NCBI GenBank assembly: GCA_945871755.1
Contig: CAMBWV010000087.1
Location: forward strand, 1-5,592
Reading direction: 5' to 3'
DNA: 5,592 nt
Source: an uncultured Bacteroidales bacterium
GTDB taxonomy: Bacteria; Bacteroidota; Bacteroidia; Bacteroidales; Bacteroidaceae
Made by a program: the position numbers and the translations under genes
Notes under the pieces: generated by a model
Database searches by the model: none
What the model was told of the DNA's origin: nothing
What the model saw: only the letters and a program-made list of their open reading frames with translations
In this document: piece by piece, positions 1 to 5,483 of the stretch
Position numbering within the stretch: position 1 is the stretch's first letter
Layout: the number at the start of each line of letters is the position of its first letter

Positions 1-97
1 CAGGTTATGGCGATGGCCGATAATAAGCACCAGCGCATCAGATGTTGATTCTTCATACAGAGATGAGGATTAAGATGAAATTGACAGGGTTCGACTT

Positions 98-131
98 AGG
101 GTACTCCTTGACTCTAAAAAAGGAGTACCCT
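98..131. repeat. 12-bp perfect inverted repeat (hairpin)
   Basis: The arms AGGGTACTCCTT (98-109) and AAGGAGTACCCT (120-131) are perfectly complementary around a 10-base loop. No T-tract follows on either strand, so it is not a classical Rho-independent terminator. It could still mark the 3' end of a gene entering from the left edge, or be a small repeat element. Its GGAGTAC core recurs in the large palindrome at 426-526. The repeat is certain; its role is unknown. Confidence 0.75.
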
Positions 132-425
132 GTGCTGAAACCGCGTAGAGCATTTGCCCTTGGGGTTATACACCCTATATAGATGGATGACTATAATCGT
201 TAAAACTATCAGTGCTGTTTGGGTCGCACTGTGGTCTTGGTCTTGAAGAAACCTATGGAGCAAGTTTGTTTCTTGTTCGTTCTCAGTAGTTTCCACAGAC
301 AAAAAGCCGCCGCAAAATTACAAGATTATTTTGTGAGTAGCATAGATTTTGTATCTAAAAGTGCCGATTATTTAGTAAAAAAGTCCTTTACTTACCTTTT
401 TTGCAGGTTCATATAGCAAAAATCA
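132..425. other. Intergenic stretch without a convincing gene
   Basis: This AT-rich stretch lies between two palindromic elements. It contains short open frames on both strands, including a 53-codon plus-strand frame starting with ATG at 255, but none shows a recognisable motif or clear coding character. I see no tRNA, promoter pair or terminator that I would defend. It is best read as a spacer. Confidence 0.5.
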
Positions 426-526
426 GCATATGCCGCAGCCTGCGAGTATCCTTTGGGAGTACTGGAGTATTCATAGGCGGAATACCGCAGTACTCCCAAA
501 CGATACTCGCGGGCTGCGGCACATGC
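426..526. repeat. 101-bp near-perfect palindrome
   Basis: The outer arms at 426-464 and 488-526 match in 36 of 39 positions. The palindrome continues through two mismatches into GTATTC (467-472) and GAATAC (480-485), leaving a 7-base loop (473-479). The total stem is about 47 bp with five mismatches. Each arm repeats a GAGTA-type motif three times. Neither strand has a T-tract after it, so it is not an obvious intrinsic terminator, although it lies about 120 bases past the stop of the minus-strand regulator gene and could bound its transcript. It could also be a miniature (MITE or REP-like) repeat. The family is not recognised. Confidence 0.85.
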
Positions 527-646
527 GATGTGGTTTCCCTATTGTTTGGGTAAATGAAAAGGAGACGGCATGCAGGCGATGCTTGGGAGGTGTCTGCGGC
601 CTATGAGCTTCTTTGGGTGGATGGCCTTCTGTGTTCTCTTCGTCTA

Positions 647-1672
647 TTAGCTTTTCTTGGGCGACCGCATTCGTTCGCGTAGCGCCTCGCGCAGGTTGTC
701 GCTGGTTTGGAGGCCTAGTTTTTTGCGGATATGTGCGCGCTGCGTGCAGATATTGCTTTCCGACTTATTGAGGAGGGCGCAGATTTCGCTGAGTTTCTTG
801 CCTTTGAGGATTAGTTCGCAGATTTCGCATTCCGAAGGCGTAAGCTCTGGCAAGAGGGCTGCCACGTTTTTGCGCTGGATTTCCTGGTCGAGGAGGTAGG
901 CTTTCAGGTTGCTGACGATATTCTGCTGCGTCTTCTCGCTCATCAGGTGGAAGAGGCGTGCCGTTTCGCCTTTCTCGCGTGGGCGTGCCGCCAGTTCCAG
1001 ATAGGTACTTACTTCGCTGCGTCGCAGGTGGAGGATGCGCGTGAACTGTGACTCTTCGCGCTTGAGCCGTATGTTTTCGTGGTCTAGGTCGCGCGTGTTC
1101 TTTACCAGCCAGTGGCCCATCGTGCTGACGGCAGTAAACGAGAGCACGTAGAGCGGTAGAAAATTAAGGGGCTCGGGCGAATCGTTGTAGAATACGCCAA
1201 AAGTATAGGCCGACAGCGTCATGAGACTCAGCACATAGGGGAGATAGCGCAGGTAGGCCATCAGCGCAAACAGGATGTTGACAATGCTGAGAAACATGCC
1301 GGCGGCAATGAGGAGTTTGTCGTATTGCGAGGGGGCGATGGAGCAAAACAGGATTTCGGTGGAAGAGCACACCTGTGCGAAAAGCGTTAGCATAATAATG
1401 GCTGTCTTGACTTTGACCCTGCGCAGGAAATATAGCAGGACCGCTCCCATTGTTAGGGGCAGGTATATATAATGTAGAATCAAGAAACTTTGTTCTTCTT
1501 GATTGTTCAACTTGAACAGATTCGCCGCAACGCCCAAAAAGGCCATCAGGGTGGCACTTAGCAAAATCAACATCCGTTGCCGCCCCACGAAGGTATGTTC
1601 GCGGCGAAACAAGCGGCGAACTTGGTAAAGCAGATGTAGGTGAAAGGGTATTTTATGTTTGCGGAGAATCAT
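647..1672 (-). CDS. Membrane-anchored LuxR-family transcriptional regulator
   Basis: This 341-residue protein probably senses a signal at the membrane and controls transcription. Six hydrophobic segments fill the N-terminal half (roughly residues 33-52, 63-83, 89-111, 119-140, 144-163 and 170-189). A charged, helix-prone linker (about 191-231) follows. A LuxR/GerE-type helix-turn-helix lies near residues 274-331, starting LTPSECEICELILKGKK and ending in HIRKKLGL, which is typical of this domain. No receiver or kinase domain is present, so it is not a standard response regulator. The frame stays open upstream to a TTG at 1744, but I chose the ATG at 1670-1672. The extra 24 codons fall in a direct repeat whose 22-base period is not a multiple of three, so that DNA is more likely regulatory than coding. 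Ligand and targets are unknown. No neighbour shares an obvious operon with it. Confidence 0.85.
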   Translation of the reverse strand: MILRKHKIPFHLHLLYQVRRLFRREHTFVGRQRMLILLSATLMAFLGVAANLFKLNNQEEQSFLILHYIYLPLTMGAVLLYFLRRVKVKTAIIMLTLFAQVCSSTEILFCSIAPSQYDKLLIAAGMFLSIVNILFALMAYLRYLPYVLSLMTLSAYTFGVFYNDSPEPLNFLPLYVLSFTAVSTMGHWLVKNTRDLDHENIRLKREESQFTRILHLRRSEVSTYLELAARPREKGETARLFHLMSEKTQQNIVSNLKAYLLDQEIQRKNVAALLPELTPSECEICELILKGKKLSEICALLNKSESNICTQRAHIRKKLGLQTSDNLREALRERMRSPKKS

Positions 1673-1709
1673 TTCGTACGGTGGATTTTGCGTTTGATTG
1701 AAAATGATT

Positions 1710-1750
1710 GTTGCGCTCTCAAGGAAGGATCGTTGCGCTCTCAAGGAAGG
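1710..1750. promoter_or_regulatory. Two 19-bp direct repeats, 22-bp period, upstream of the regulator gene
   Basis: GTTGCGCTCTCAAGGAAGG occurs perfectly at 1710-1728 and again at 1732-1750. The 22-bp period is close to two helical turns, so both copies face the same side of the DNA, as is common for paired protein-binding sites. They lie 38-78 bases upstream of the chosen regulator start. An operator, possibly for autoregulation, is an inference. A simple local duplication is the alternative. Confidence 0.5.
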
Positions 1751-1804
1751 CTGGAATTCCCTAGAAAAGGGCTATTGTTGTAGGTTTTAAGGTTTTTCAA
1801 GGGA

Positions 1805-1812
1805 CAAATTTA
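1805..1812 (-). promoter_or_regulatory. Possible -7 box for the LuxR-type regulator gene
   Basis: Read on the minus strand, this is TAAATTTG, a full match to the Bacteroidota -7 consensus TAnnTTTG. It would start a transcript near 1798, giving a leader of about 125 bases that includes the 19-bp direct repeats. No TTG lies at the expected distance upstream (the nearest is about 26 bases away), so support is weak. Confidence 0.3.
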
Positions 1813-1826
1813 TAGGATTTTTGCCG

Positions 1827-1884
1827 TTTGACGTATTTCAAGGTTCTTTATTTTTGAAAAATTCAATCTCTGTGTGTATTTTTG
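1827..1884 (+). promoter_or_regulatory. Tandem Bacteroidota-type promoters
   Basis: Two overlapping -33/-7 pairs point rightward. The first is TTTG (1827-1830), 18 bases, then TATTTTTG (1849-1856). The second is TTTG (1853-1856), 20 bases, then TATTTTTG (1877-1884). Both -7 boxes match TAnnTTTG, and the second pair has spacing close to the consensus of the primary sigma factor of this phylum. The second predicts a start near 1891. No convincing protein gene follows on this strand, and a terminator appears about 150 bases later, which points to a non-coding transcript. Confidence 0.5.
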
Positions 1885-1890
1885 CTGCGT

Positions 1891-2070
1891 CTTTGGCTGG
1901 CAATCGTATAATAAATGTACGTGGGTACGCATTAGCGAATGCTATCTTCAACCAGTCAACCGCAAACTATGTTACGTTATAAAACAATCCATGCGGCCTC
2001 ACAGGACTGTAGCTCTATGAGCTTGAAATGGATGGGGAGTGGTCTCACTAATTGTGCGGCCACTCTTTTT
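1891..2070 (+). ncRNA. Predicted independent small RNA, about 180 nt, family unknown
   Basis: The prediction rests on three things: a good promoter pair ending at 1884, a canonical intrinsic terminator at 2037-2070, and several compact stems between them. These stems are GCATT/AATGC (1929-1933 with 1938-1942), nested CAGTC/GACTG (1953-1957 with 2005-2009) enclosing CCGCA/TGCGG (1960-1964 with 1992-1996), and AGCTC/GAGCT (2011-2015 with 2019-2023). An alternative pairing ATCCAT/ATGGAT (1987-1992 with 2028-2033) conflicts with part of the nested stem. The sequence lacks features I know from tmRNA, RNase P RNA or SRP RNA. A 6S-type RNA is possible, but I cannot see the typical long bulged duplex. 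The open frame starting at 1939 runs through the terminator and repeats and looks spurious. The 5' end is approximate. Confidence 0.45.
2037..2070 (+). terminator. Rho-independent terminator of the predicted small RNA
   Basis: GAGTGGTC (2037-2044) pairs with GGCCACTC (2058-2065), with one G-U pair. The stem continues past a mismatch through CAC/GTG to a five-base loop (2049-2053). Five T residues (2066-2070) follow directly. It works only in the plus direction, as no T-run follows on the minus strand. Since no plus-strand protein gene ends here, it most likely terminates the small RNA. Confidence 0.75.
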
Positions 2071-2072
2071 GT

Positions 2073-2257
2073 TGCATCCCCCTTCGGGTTGCCTCACGCA
2101 GCCTTCGGGTTGCCTCACGCAGCCTTCTGCTGCCTCACGCAGCTTTTGGCTGCTAGTTTCAACGGGAGCCCTTGGCTTCCTTGTTTCAGCCGGTCGCTAT
2201 GCTCCCTGGTTCCATCGAAACTAGGGAGCAGAGCGACCGTTGAAACTAGGGGATGCA
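2073..2257. repeat. Nested multi-layer inverted repeat
   Basis: Three layers of inverted repeat lie inside each other. The outermost is TGCATCCCC (2073-2081) with 2249-2257. The middle layer is CTAGTTTCAACGG (2153-2165) with 2237-2249, a perfect 13-bp match. The innermost is a 17-bp stem with one mismatch (2191-2207 with 2223-2239) around a 15-base loop. A further small hairpin (2163-2169 with 2174-2180, one G-U pair) sits between the middle and inner arms, so the middle region could fold as a three-way junction. The motif GTTTCA or its complement recurs five times between 2156 and 2311. It may be a non-autonomous repeat or an RNA structure; I do not recognise a family. Confidence 0.65.
2081..2142. 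repeat. 21-bp tandem repeat, about three copies
   Basis: Two identical 21-base units (2081-2101 and 2102-2122) are followed by a 20-base variant (2123-2142) and a decayed fourth start (2143 onward). Each unit is built from CCTTCGGGTTG or its variant plus CCTCACGCAG. CCTTCTGC replaces the first part in copy three. The array lies inside the outer arms of the nested inverted repeat. It is translatable, giving repeated GLPHAAF in one frame, but no gene there is credible. Confidence 0.8.
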
Positions 2258-2266
2258 GTCCCTCAT

Positions 2267-2322
2267 CGAATTAGCGGGTTTCACTGAAGGTATCTGCTCC
2301 TTCTGTGAAACCCGCTAATTCG
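2267..2322. repeat. Long hairpin immediately after the thrA stop codon
   Basis: CGAATTAGCGGGTTTCAC (2267-2284) is a perfect 18-bp match to the complement of 2305-2322. After one mismatch the stem continues for five more pairs around an 8-base loop (2291-2298). The outer arm ends one base from the thrA stop codon (2324-2326). There is no T-tract on the minus side, so it is not a classical terminator. It may stabilise the thrA mRNA 3' end, or be another copy of the local palindromic repeats. Confidence 0.8.
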
Positions 2323-2323
2323 C

Positions 2324-4768
2324 CTACACGTTTGCCACGCGCATAATGTCGGCAAAGACGCCAGCGGCGGTGACGGCAGCACCCGCGCCGTAGCCTTGGA
2401 TGAGCATGGGGTATTCGTGGTAGCGCTCTGTGGTGAGTAGGATAATATTGTTTGATCCCTCCAGGTCGTAGAAGGGATGGCCTTGCGGAATTTCGCGCAG
2501 GCCCACACTGCCTTTTCCGTTCTCCCAAGTGGCTACGAAACGCCAGCGCTTTCCTTCCGCAGCTAGGCGTTTGCGGTCCCGCTCGAAGTCAGCGTCGAGG
2601 GCGGGAAGGTTCTCCCAGAAAGCTTCTAGCGACCCCGCGAATAAGGGAGCTGGAATAAAGTCGTGGCGCGCAATGTCCGTGGTCTCTACCTCGTAACCGC
2701 TCTCGCGGGCCAGTATGGTCAGTTTGCGAATCACGTCCTTTCCGCTCAGATCAATACGTGGGTCGGGCTCGCTATATCCCATCTCCTGCGCCTGTCGAAC
2801 GGCTTGGCTGAGCGTGACCTTTTCCGAGAGCGTATTGAATACGAAGTTGAGTGTGCCGCTCAGCACAGCTTCAATGCGCAGAATGTTATCGCCCGAACTG
2901 CGCAGGTCGCCGATGGTATGGATAATAGGCAGGCCCGCGCCTACATTTGTCTCAAACAAAAACTTCACGCCCCGCTCGCGAGCGATGTGTTTCAGGTGGG
3001 CGTAGTTGGCATAGTCCGATGCTGCGGCCACCTTGTTAGCCGCCACCACTGCCACGTTGTGGTCCAGTAGGCGTTCGTAGCAGGCCGCCACCTCCTCGCT
3101 TGCCGTGCAATCTACAAAGACCGAGTTGAAGATGTTCATCTCCAGAATGCGGTTGACCATTTCCTCCACACCGCCCGTACCGCTATTTTCCATCGCCTCG
3201 CGATAATGGGCGGGGTCAATGCCTTGGCGGTTGAAGGCCGAGCGCGAGCGACCGCAGATACCTACTAGGTTGAGGCGCAGGTTGTGCTCGCGCAGGAGGG
3301 TTTCGCGCTGTGCGGCAATCTGCTCGAGCAGGCTGCTGCCCACTGTGCCTGTGCCGCAGAGGAAAAGGTTGACATCCTGGTGCTCGCTAAGGAAGAAACT
3401 GTCGTGGATAACTTCGAGCGATTTGCGCAACTGGCTTCTGTCCACCACAAACGAAAGGTTCGTTTCGAGCGCACCAAAGGTCATCGCGTACGTATTGATA
3501 CCGTTGCGTCCCAGAACGCTGAAAAGTTTACCCGCAATGCCCGGCGTGTGTCTCAGTCCCTCACCCACGGCCGCCACTGTGGCCATATTTTCGGTCAGCA
3601 GGGCTGGATTCATCGCACCGTCCGTAATCTCGCGTGCAAATTCCGCGTCAAGCAGTTCGCAGGCGCGCGGACCATCTTGCGGGGTGACGCACATAGACGT
3701 ACTGGTTTCCGACGACGTTTGTGCCACCATAAATACGCTGATGCCGCCACGAGCCATCGTGGTGAAGATACGGCGGTTCACACCAATCACACCGACCATC
3801 GAAGGACCGCTGACCGTCACCAAACTCATCTCGTTGACCGAGGAAATACCGCGGATGGGGCGGCCCGAGGGCTGGGCGTCGCGGCGGATGATGCTGCCTG
3901 CGGCTGTCGGGTTAAAGGTGTTTTTGACGTAGATGGGGATGTCCTTGCGGCAGACCGGGTATATCGTTGGCGGATATACCACCTTTGCGCCAAAGTTGCA
4001 AAGCTCCATGGCCTCGTTGTACGACAGTTCGTCGATGGTATAGGCCGAGGAAATCACGCGCGGGTCGGCCGTCATGAAGCCGTCCACGTCTGTCCAAATT
4101 TCCAGCGCCTCGGCGTCCAGTGCCGCGGCCACAATGGCAGCGGTGTAGTCACTGCCGCCCCGTCCGAGGTTCGTAGTGGCGCCGCTGTCGCGGTCCGAGG
4201 CAATAAATCCGCCCAGTACGGCCGTGTGGCTCAGGTCTGTGAACGTTTGGCGCACGAGCGGCGTGGTGCTGTCGAAATCTACCACGTGTTTGTCGTCCTT
4301 ACGCATCGTCTTGATGAACGAGCGCGAATCATAGTGGACGGCTCCCTCGAAGAGGTGCGCGCATAGTAGCGAACTCAACCGCTCGCCGTAGGCCACAATC
4401 GCGTCGGCCGTCTTGGCGGGCAGGTCTTGGATGAGCGAAACGCCGTATAGGATGCTGGCCAGTTCGTCGATGAGCGCATCCATCTGCTGGGCCACGTCCG
4501 CACGCTCTGCGGGCACAATGACGCTCTCGATCATGCGATGGTGGCGCAGGCGCAGTTCGTCCAGCCCTTGGCGAAAGGCATCGCCGCCCTGACGCGCGCT
4601 TTCTGAGAGGGCGATGAGGGCATCCGTCACACCGCCCAAGGCCGAAACGACCACAATGATGGGACGCGGGGCTGCATCTACGATTGCCTTGACCCGCAAT
4701 ATGCTTTCCGGGGTGCCCACGGAACTGCCGCCGAATTTTAGCACGCGACCGCCTGAAGGTTTGTTCAT
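2324..4768 (-). CDS. thrA: Bifunctional aspartokinase / homoserine dehydrogenase
   Basis: This cytosolic enzyme catalyses the first and third steps from aspartate to homoserine, the branch leading to threonine and methionine. At 814 residues it is close to E. coli ThrA (820) and appears intact. The aspartokinase domain (about 9-295) begins with KFGGSS at 11-16 and has GRGGSDYTA (202-210), followed by WTDVDG (225-230) and TADPR (233-237). Two ACT-type regulatory repeats span about 313-460, so feedback by threonine is expected from the family. The homoserine dehydrogenase domain (about 467-814) starts with the nucleotide-binding loop GTGTVG (472-477). It has TNVGAGLP (607-614) and the catalytic-region block GYSEPDPRIDLSGKDVIRK, with E667, D673, D678 and K682 matching the known active-site pattern. 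The ATG at 4768 directly precedes the first motif. No thrB or thrC follows; about 250 bases of repeats do. A transposase element ends 30 bases upstream. Confidence 0.97.
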   Translation of the reverse strand: MNKPSGGRVLKFGGSSVGTPESILRVKAIVDAAPRPIIVVVSALGGVTDALIALSESARQGGDAFRQGLDELRLRHHRMIESVIVPAERADVAQQMDALIDELASILYGVSLIQDLPAKTADAIVAYGERLSSLLCAHLFEGAVHYDSRSFIKTMRKDDKHVVDFDSTTPLVRQTFTDLSHTAVLGGFIASDRDSGATTNLGRGGSDYTAAIVAAALDAEALEIWTDVDGFMTADPRVISSAYTIDELSYNEAMELCNFGAKVVYPPTIYPVCRKDIPIYVKNTFNPTAAGSIIRRDAQPSGRPIRGISSVNEMSLVTVSGPSMVGVIGVNRRIFTTMARGGISVFMVAQTSSETSTSMCVTPQDGPRACELLDAEFAREITDGAMNPALLTENMATVAAVGEGLRHTPGIAGKLFSVLGRNGINTYAMTFGALETNLSFVVDRSQLRKSLEVIHDSFFLSEHQDVNLFLCGTGTVGSSLLEQIAAQRETLLREHNLRLNLVGICGRSRSAFNRQGIDPAHYREAMENSGTGGVEEMVNRILEMNIFNSVFVDCTASEEVAACYERLLDHNVAVVAANKVAAASDYANYAHLKHIARERGVKFLFETNVGAGLPIIHTIGDLRSSGDNILRIEAVLSGTLNFVFNTLSEKVTLSQAVRQAQEMGYSEPDPRIDLSGKDVIRKLTILARESGYEVETTDIARHDFIPAPLFAGSLEAFWENLPALDADFERDRKRLAAEGKRWRFVATWENGKGSVGLREIPQGHPFYDLEGSNNIILLTTERYHEYPMLIQGYGAGAAVTAAGVFADIMRVANV

Positions 4769-4798
4769 ATTATATAATAGCTTTACAAGTAATCTTTA
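4769..4798 (-). promoter_or_regulatory. Short AT-rich thrA leader
   Basis: Only 30 AT-rich bases separate the thrA ATG from the end of the transposase element. They contain no Shine-Dalgarno sequence, as is usual in this phylum, and no clear TTG/TAnnTTTG promoter pair. The thrA promoter must therefore be weakly conserved, lie inside the repeat cassette, or be upstream of or within the element. No threonine attenuator peptide is visible here. Confidence 0.35.
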
Positions 4799-4898
4799 CG
4801 CCCTGAAAGGGCATCCTGCGCATAGCCCAGGGCAGAGCGAAGCGGCGCCCTGGGTAAAATTGTTCATTGCCCTTTCGCCCTGAAAGGGCAAAAGCGTA
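4799..4898. repeat. Downstream REP-like cassette of the RAYT element
   Basis: Palindrome GCCCTGAAAGGGC lies at 4800-4812 and again at 4877-4889. Between them, CCCAGGGC (4826-4833) pairs with GCCCTGGG (4847-4854) around the 13-base loop AGAGCGAAGCGGC. The inner palindrome is enlarged here to a 10-bp stem (4867-4876 with 4882-4891) by an extra TTGCCCTTTC that the opposite cassette lacks. It lies 18 bases past the transposase stop codon, so it may also act as a weak transcript end. The spacer between hairpin and inner palindrome is 21 bases and is not conserved with the other cassette. Confidence 0.85.
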
Positions 4899-4915
4899 AA
4901 ACTAGGAGAAAAATC

Positions 4916-5371
4916 TTAGTCAGTAAATACGTATCGGTCGTCAAAACTGATTCCGTATAATTTTAAAAATTCGAGATACTCATCTTGGAACGAATGCTTT
5001 TGGTGATGAGTCTTTTGATTCTTTATATACTGCACTGTCTTATCAACTACGGATTGACTTACAGAAAATGCGCCATAGCCACCTTGCCATTCAAATCGTT
5101 CGTATCGAGAATTGATTGTTTTAATCCATCTGCTGCTGTTTCGCTTCAGTTCTTCAACGACATGGGAAATGCTCACGTTTTTGGATAGCAGGATGAGAGT
5201 GTGAACATGGTCTCCTGTTCCACCTGTTTGAATCACTCTACACCCCAAGGTGTTGACCAATTGACCTATATAGGCATGGACGCGTTCTAGGTTCTCCTCG
5301 CAGATTTGAGGACTGGTGGTCTTAATATGAAATATTAAATGAATATATATTTTACTTAACGACTGTGCCAT
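4916..5371 (-). CDS. REP-associated tyrosine transposase (HUH/Y1, IS200-like)
   Basis: This is a 151-residue single-domain Y1 transposase, the usual size for IS200-like TnpA proteins. Such enzymes nick and join single-stranded DNA at hairpins through a 5'-phosphotyrosine. The metal-binding HUH motif is H55-V56-H57 in GTGDHVHTLILL. The likely catalytic tyrosine is Y115 in VQYIKNQ, with Q119 on the same helix as the expected third metal ligand. A WQGGYGAFSVS block (95-105) is typical of the family. All key residues are present, so it may be active. No tnpB or second orf accompanies it. Flanking inverted palindromic cassettes favour a RAYT over a free IS200, though the two are hard to separate without genome-wide repeat counts. 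The ATG at 5371 follows an A-rich stretch lacking a Shine-Dalgarno sequence, 20 bases from the nearest palindrome. Low GC contrasts with thrA. Confidence 0.9.
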   Translation of the reverse strand: MAQSLSKIYIHLIFHIKTTSPQICEENLERVHAYIGQLVNTLGCRVIQTGGTGDHVHTLILLSKNVSISHVVEELKRNSSRWIKTINSRYERFEWQGGYGAFSVSQSVVDKTVQYIKNQKTHHQKHSFQDEYLEFLKLYGISFDDRYVFTD

Positions 5372-5382
5372 GCAAGTATTTC

Positions 5383-5483
5383 TATGCTTTTGCCCTTTCA
5401 GGGCGATATAGAACCAATATCCAATAACCCAGGGCGTCGCTTCGCTTTGCCCTGGGCTAGGCGCAGTTTGCCCTTTCAGGGCG
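5383..5483. repeat. Upstream REP-like cassette of the RAYT element
   Basis: GCCCTTTCAGGGC lies at 5392-5404 and 5470-5482. CCCAGGGC (5428-5435) pairs with GCCCTGGG (5449-5456) around the loop GTCGCTTCGCTTT. This is the mirror image of the cassette at 4799-4898, differing at five of 56 outer positions; the loop differences are two substitutions. It directly precedes the transposase start, so any promoter of that gene lies within or beyond the repeats. Folding of the repeat could affect expression of the transposase. Confidence 0.85.

Larger units (their letters stand above)
4799..5483 (-). mobile_element. RAYT element: Y1 transposase gene between inverted repeat cassettes
   Basis: The transposase gene is bracketed by two inverted compound cassettes. 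The outer 56 bases of each (4799-4854 and the complement of 5428-5483) are identical at 51 positions with no gaps. The inner 23 bases (4876-4898 and the complement of 5383-5405) match at 22. Each cassette is ordered as palindrome GCCCTGAAAGGGC, then the hairpin CCCAGGGC/GCCCTGGG, then the palindrome again. This matches the known layout of RAYT genes flanked by inverted REP sequences. The 685-bp limits are where similarity stops and are not proven cleavage sites. The coding part is visibly more AT-rich than thrA, suggesting acquisition. Confidence 0.75.

Noticed and set aside
1..73. Possible 3' end of a gene entering from the left edge
   Set aside because: Three plus-strand frames are open at the edge, ending at 23 (followed by a second stop), 48 and 73. 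None of the short tails has a recognisable motif, so I cannot choose one.
255..416. Small plus-strand ORF of 53 codons starting with ATG
   Set aside because: It is lysine- and aromatic-rich and could be a small protein, but it has no motif, promoter or context to support it.
2005..2065. Degenerate tRNA-like sequence (GGACTGTAGCTC)
   Set aside because: The start resembles a tRNA acceptor and D-arm, but the D-loop would have only three bases and no anticodon or T-arm fits. The 3' part is the terminator.
2081..2142. Tandem array as a CRISPR array
   Set aside because: The 21-base units are directly adjacent with no spacers, and no cas genes are present.
1939..2274. 111-codon plus-strand ORF
   Set aside because: It starts inside the predicted small RNA, runs through an intrinsic terminator and is composed largely of translated tandem and inverted repeats.
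3284..4366. Long plus-strand open frame of 360 codons
   Set aside because: It is antisense to thrA and explained by the high GC content of that gene. The minus-strand product has full family motifs.
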